Below, one piece after another: positions 5,929 to 5,943 of a stretch of DNA of 5,943 nucleotides. Numbering within the stretch: position 1 is the stretch's first letter; each line of letters starts with the position of its first letter. This stretch comes from Methanocaldococcaceae archaeon (GTDB lineage Archaea > AGJL01 > Methanococci > Methanococcales > Methanocaldococcaceae): assembly GCA_027023665.1 (NCBI GenBank), contig JALVUY010000248.1, positions 1-5,943 on the forward strand, given 5' to 3'. The notes beneath the pieces were generated by a model. The model ran no database searches and was not told the origin of the DNA. It worked only from the letters and a program-made list of their open reading frames with translations. The translations under genes were made by a program, and so were the position numbers.

Positions 5929-5943
5929 TATTATGTCCAAATA

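Overview
This is an AT-rich archaeal window that looks like the chromosome of a hyperthermophilic methanogen of the genus Methanocaldococcus. The evidence is an archaeal-type ribosomal protein S8e, GC-rich tRNAs with encoded CCA in otherwise very AT-rich DNA, GGTG/GTGAT-type ribosome binding sites, TTTATATA-like TATA boxes with purine-rich BRE sequence, and an archaeal-type (deaminase-free) riboflavin reductase. From memory the proteins resemble the M. jannaschii MJ0671 to MJ0676 neighbourhood with scattered substitutions, so a sister species or strain is more likely than M. jannaschii itself. That is inference, not an alignment.

Layout. At the left edge (1-1006, minus strand) lies a two-gene unit: the riboflavin-pathway reductase arfC, followed after 6 bases by the start of a SAM-dependent methyltransferase of the MnmC/COG4121 type that runs off the window. 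A 190-base divergent intergenic region follows. Then comes a plus-strand tetratricopeptide repeat (TPR) gene (1197-2032) that is split by a -1 frame change at about 1547-1562. Rejoining the frames gives about 278 residues and seven consecutive TPR units. Next on the plus strand are rps8e (2182-2574) and a radical SAM protein of the PflX/COG1313 family (2665-3681). The radical SAM gene ends 1 base from the end of a convergent minus-strand gene for N4-bis(aminopropyl)spermidine synthase, bpsA (3683-4876). Two divergent tRNA genes follow: tRNA-Thr(GGT) on minus and tRNA-Gln(TTG) on plus, each with its own TATA box in the 100 bases between them. The window ends with a DUF166 family gene of unknown function (GTG start at 5266, end 5928).

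The genes do not form one pathway. They are mostly housekeeping: flavin synthesis, translation (S8e, two tRNAs) and branched polyamine synthesis, which suits a hyperthermophile. Between them lie conserved archaeal proteins of unknown role (methyltransferase, radical SAM protein, DUF166). No mobile element, CRISPR array or defence cassette was seen. The most notable feature is the broken TPR gene: either a homopolymer indel (mutation or sequencing error) or, less likely, a -1 frameshift site.
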